From contig DEWI01000092.1 of assembly GCA_002363575.1 (NCBI GenBank), positions 1 through 5,624 on the forward strand: a stretch of DNA of 5,624 bases, written 5' to 3'. Each line of letters starts with the position of its first letter. Positions within the stretch are counted from its first letter, which is position 1. Below the pieces are notes generated by a model. It did not search any database, was not told the DNA's origin, and was given only the letters and a program-made list of their open reading frames with translations. Of the stretch, positions 5,029 through 5,624 are shown in pieces. Origin of the DNA: Verrucomicrobia bacterium UBA3214. Its GTDB lineage: Bacteria; Verrucomicrobiota; Kiritimatiellia; RFP12; UBA1067. The translations under genes and the position numbers were made by a program.

Positions 5029-5624
5029 ATGAAAAAAGCAATACCAAAAATGCTGGCCGTATTGGCCACGCTGGCTGCAGCCGTCGCGAGAGCGGCGGAA
5101 ATAACGCAAGACGAGGCGCAGCGCGCCGTCGAGACATGGGTGGGCGCGAGGCCTGCAGCGCACATGGGCGCGCAGTTCGTCTCGTCCTCCGGCGAAGTCG
5201 CCACTTACGCGGACGACGAAGGGAAGGCGCTTTTCCATGTGGTCAATCTCGATGGCGGCGGGTATGTCGTGACGTCCGCGGACGATCGCATCTCGCCGAT
5301 CGTCGCGTTCTCCGACAATGGCGAGTTCGTCGCGAGCGAAGAGAATCCGCTCTGGGAAATGCTTTACGGCGATCTCCCCGAGCGCATCGCCAGCAAGGAT
5401 GCCGCCGCGCCCGCCGCGCCGCAGGGGCGCCGCCTCCTCGCGGCTTCCGCAACTTCTTCGCAGCGCGACAGCGGCTGGGACGATCTCCTTGGCGCGGCCG
5501 CGCCGGTGCCGCGCGGCTTCCAGCTCTACAAGGCTGCGAGCGCCGTTTCCGATGTCCGCGTCGATCCGCTCGTCGTGTCGAAGTGGGGGCAGGATTACGC
5601 CGTCGTAAACGGAACCCGCTACAA
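5029..5624 (+). CDS. C10-family (streptopain-like) cysteine peptidase precursor, 3' end outside the window
   Basis: This secreted cysteine peptidase precursor has its first 198 residues in the window. GAGGAGG (5016-5022) lies 6 bases before the ATG. Residues 1-22 are a signal peptide (Lys2-Lys3, a hydrophobic core, Ala-Arg-Ala before the likely cut at Ala22/Ala23). Residues 24-120 resemble the C10 propeptide, also called Spi inhibitor: the segment GGGYVVTSADDR (76-87), then PIVAFSDNGEF and a WEMLYGD stretch, follows the family pattern of a Gly-rich strand, a DDR turn and GYSDEG-like residues. Residues 121-175 are an Ala/Ser/Pro-rich linker. VDPLVVSKWGQ (178-188) matches the family's mature start, where (T/S)KWGQ precedes the catalytic Cys by a short distance. 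The catalytic Cys and His lie beyond the edge, so activity cannot be judged. A stand-alone inhibitor is less likely because KWGQ is present. It follows pilin 3 by 52 bases and may share its transcript. Confidence 0.78.
   Translation, partial: MKKAIPKMLAVLATLAAAVARAAEITQDEAQRAVETWVGARPAAHMGAQFVSSSGEVATYADDEGKALFHVVNLDGGGYVVTSADDRISPIVAFSDNGEFVASEENPLWEMLYGDLPERIASKDAAAPAAPQGRRLLAASATSSQRDSGWDDLLGAAAPVPRGFQLYKAASAVSDVRVDPLVVSKWGQDYAVVNGTRY

Overview
The window is a GC-rich piece of a bacterial chromosome. It carries part of a Tad (tight adherence / Flp, type IVb) pilus locus, with every gene on the + strand. The organism cannot be fixed from the sequence. A Tad locus beside a C10 (streptopain-like) peptidase, together with high GC and GAAAGGA-type ribosome binding sites, would suit an uncultured gut or rumen bacterium of the Planctomycetota-Verrucomicrobiota-Kiritimatiellota-Lentisphaerota group. 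That placement is a low-confidence inference.

Layout: two near-identical Flp-type pilin genes lie in tandem (1-293, cut by the left edge, and 350-667). A GC-rich hairpin (685-705) follows them. Next comes a tight run of assembly genes: an A24 prepilin peptidase (753-1298), a TadE-like pseudopilin (1318-1953), a large TadG-like membrane-anchored protein (about 1990-3651) and a second TadE-like pseudopilin (3669-4364). After a 288-base, more AT-rich gap there is a third Flp-type pilin (4653-4976). The window ends in a secreted C10-family cysteine peptidase precursor (5029 to the edge), cut off before its catalytic residues.

How they fit together: all three pilins carry the same prepilin site (G22 followed by AVMMEY, a textbook G/XXXXEY). 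The two TadE-like proteins carry G/SILME and G/SVLME. All five are therefore expected substrates of the A24 peptidase encoded between them. The TadG-like protein shares the Asp-Asp-(Ser/Thr)-Gly approach to its membrane segment but lacks the Glu at +5, so it should stay uncleaved and anchored. The pilus motor (TadA/B/C, TadZ) and the outer-membrane secretin (RcpA) are not in the window.

Regulation: the clearest non-coding signal is a near-perfect sigma-54 (RpoN) promoter at 4596-4611. It sits about 40 bases upstream of the third pilin and has the exact GG-N10-GC spacing. This suggests that pilin 3, and perhaps the peptidase after it, is controlled by an NtrC-type activator separately from pilins 1 and 2. 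I see no CRISPR array, tRNA, rRNA, transposon or evidently new defence system. The novelty here lies in the arrangement and control of pilus genes, not in an unknown machine.
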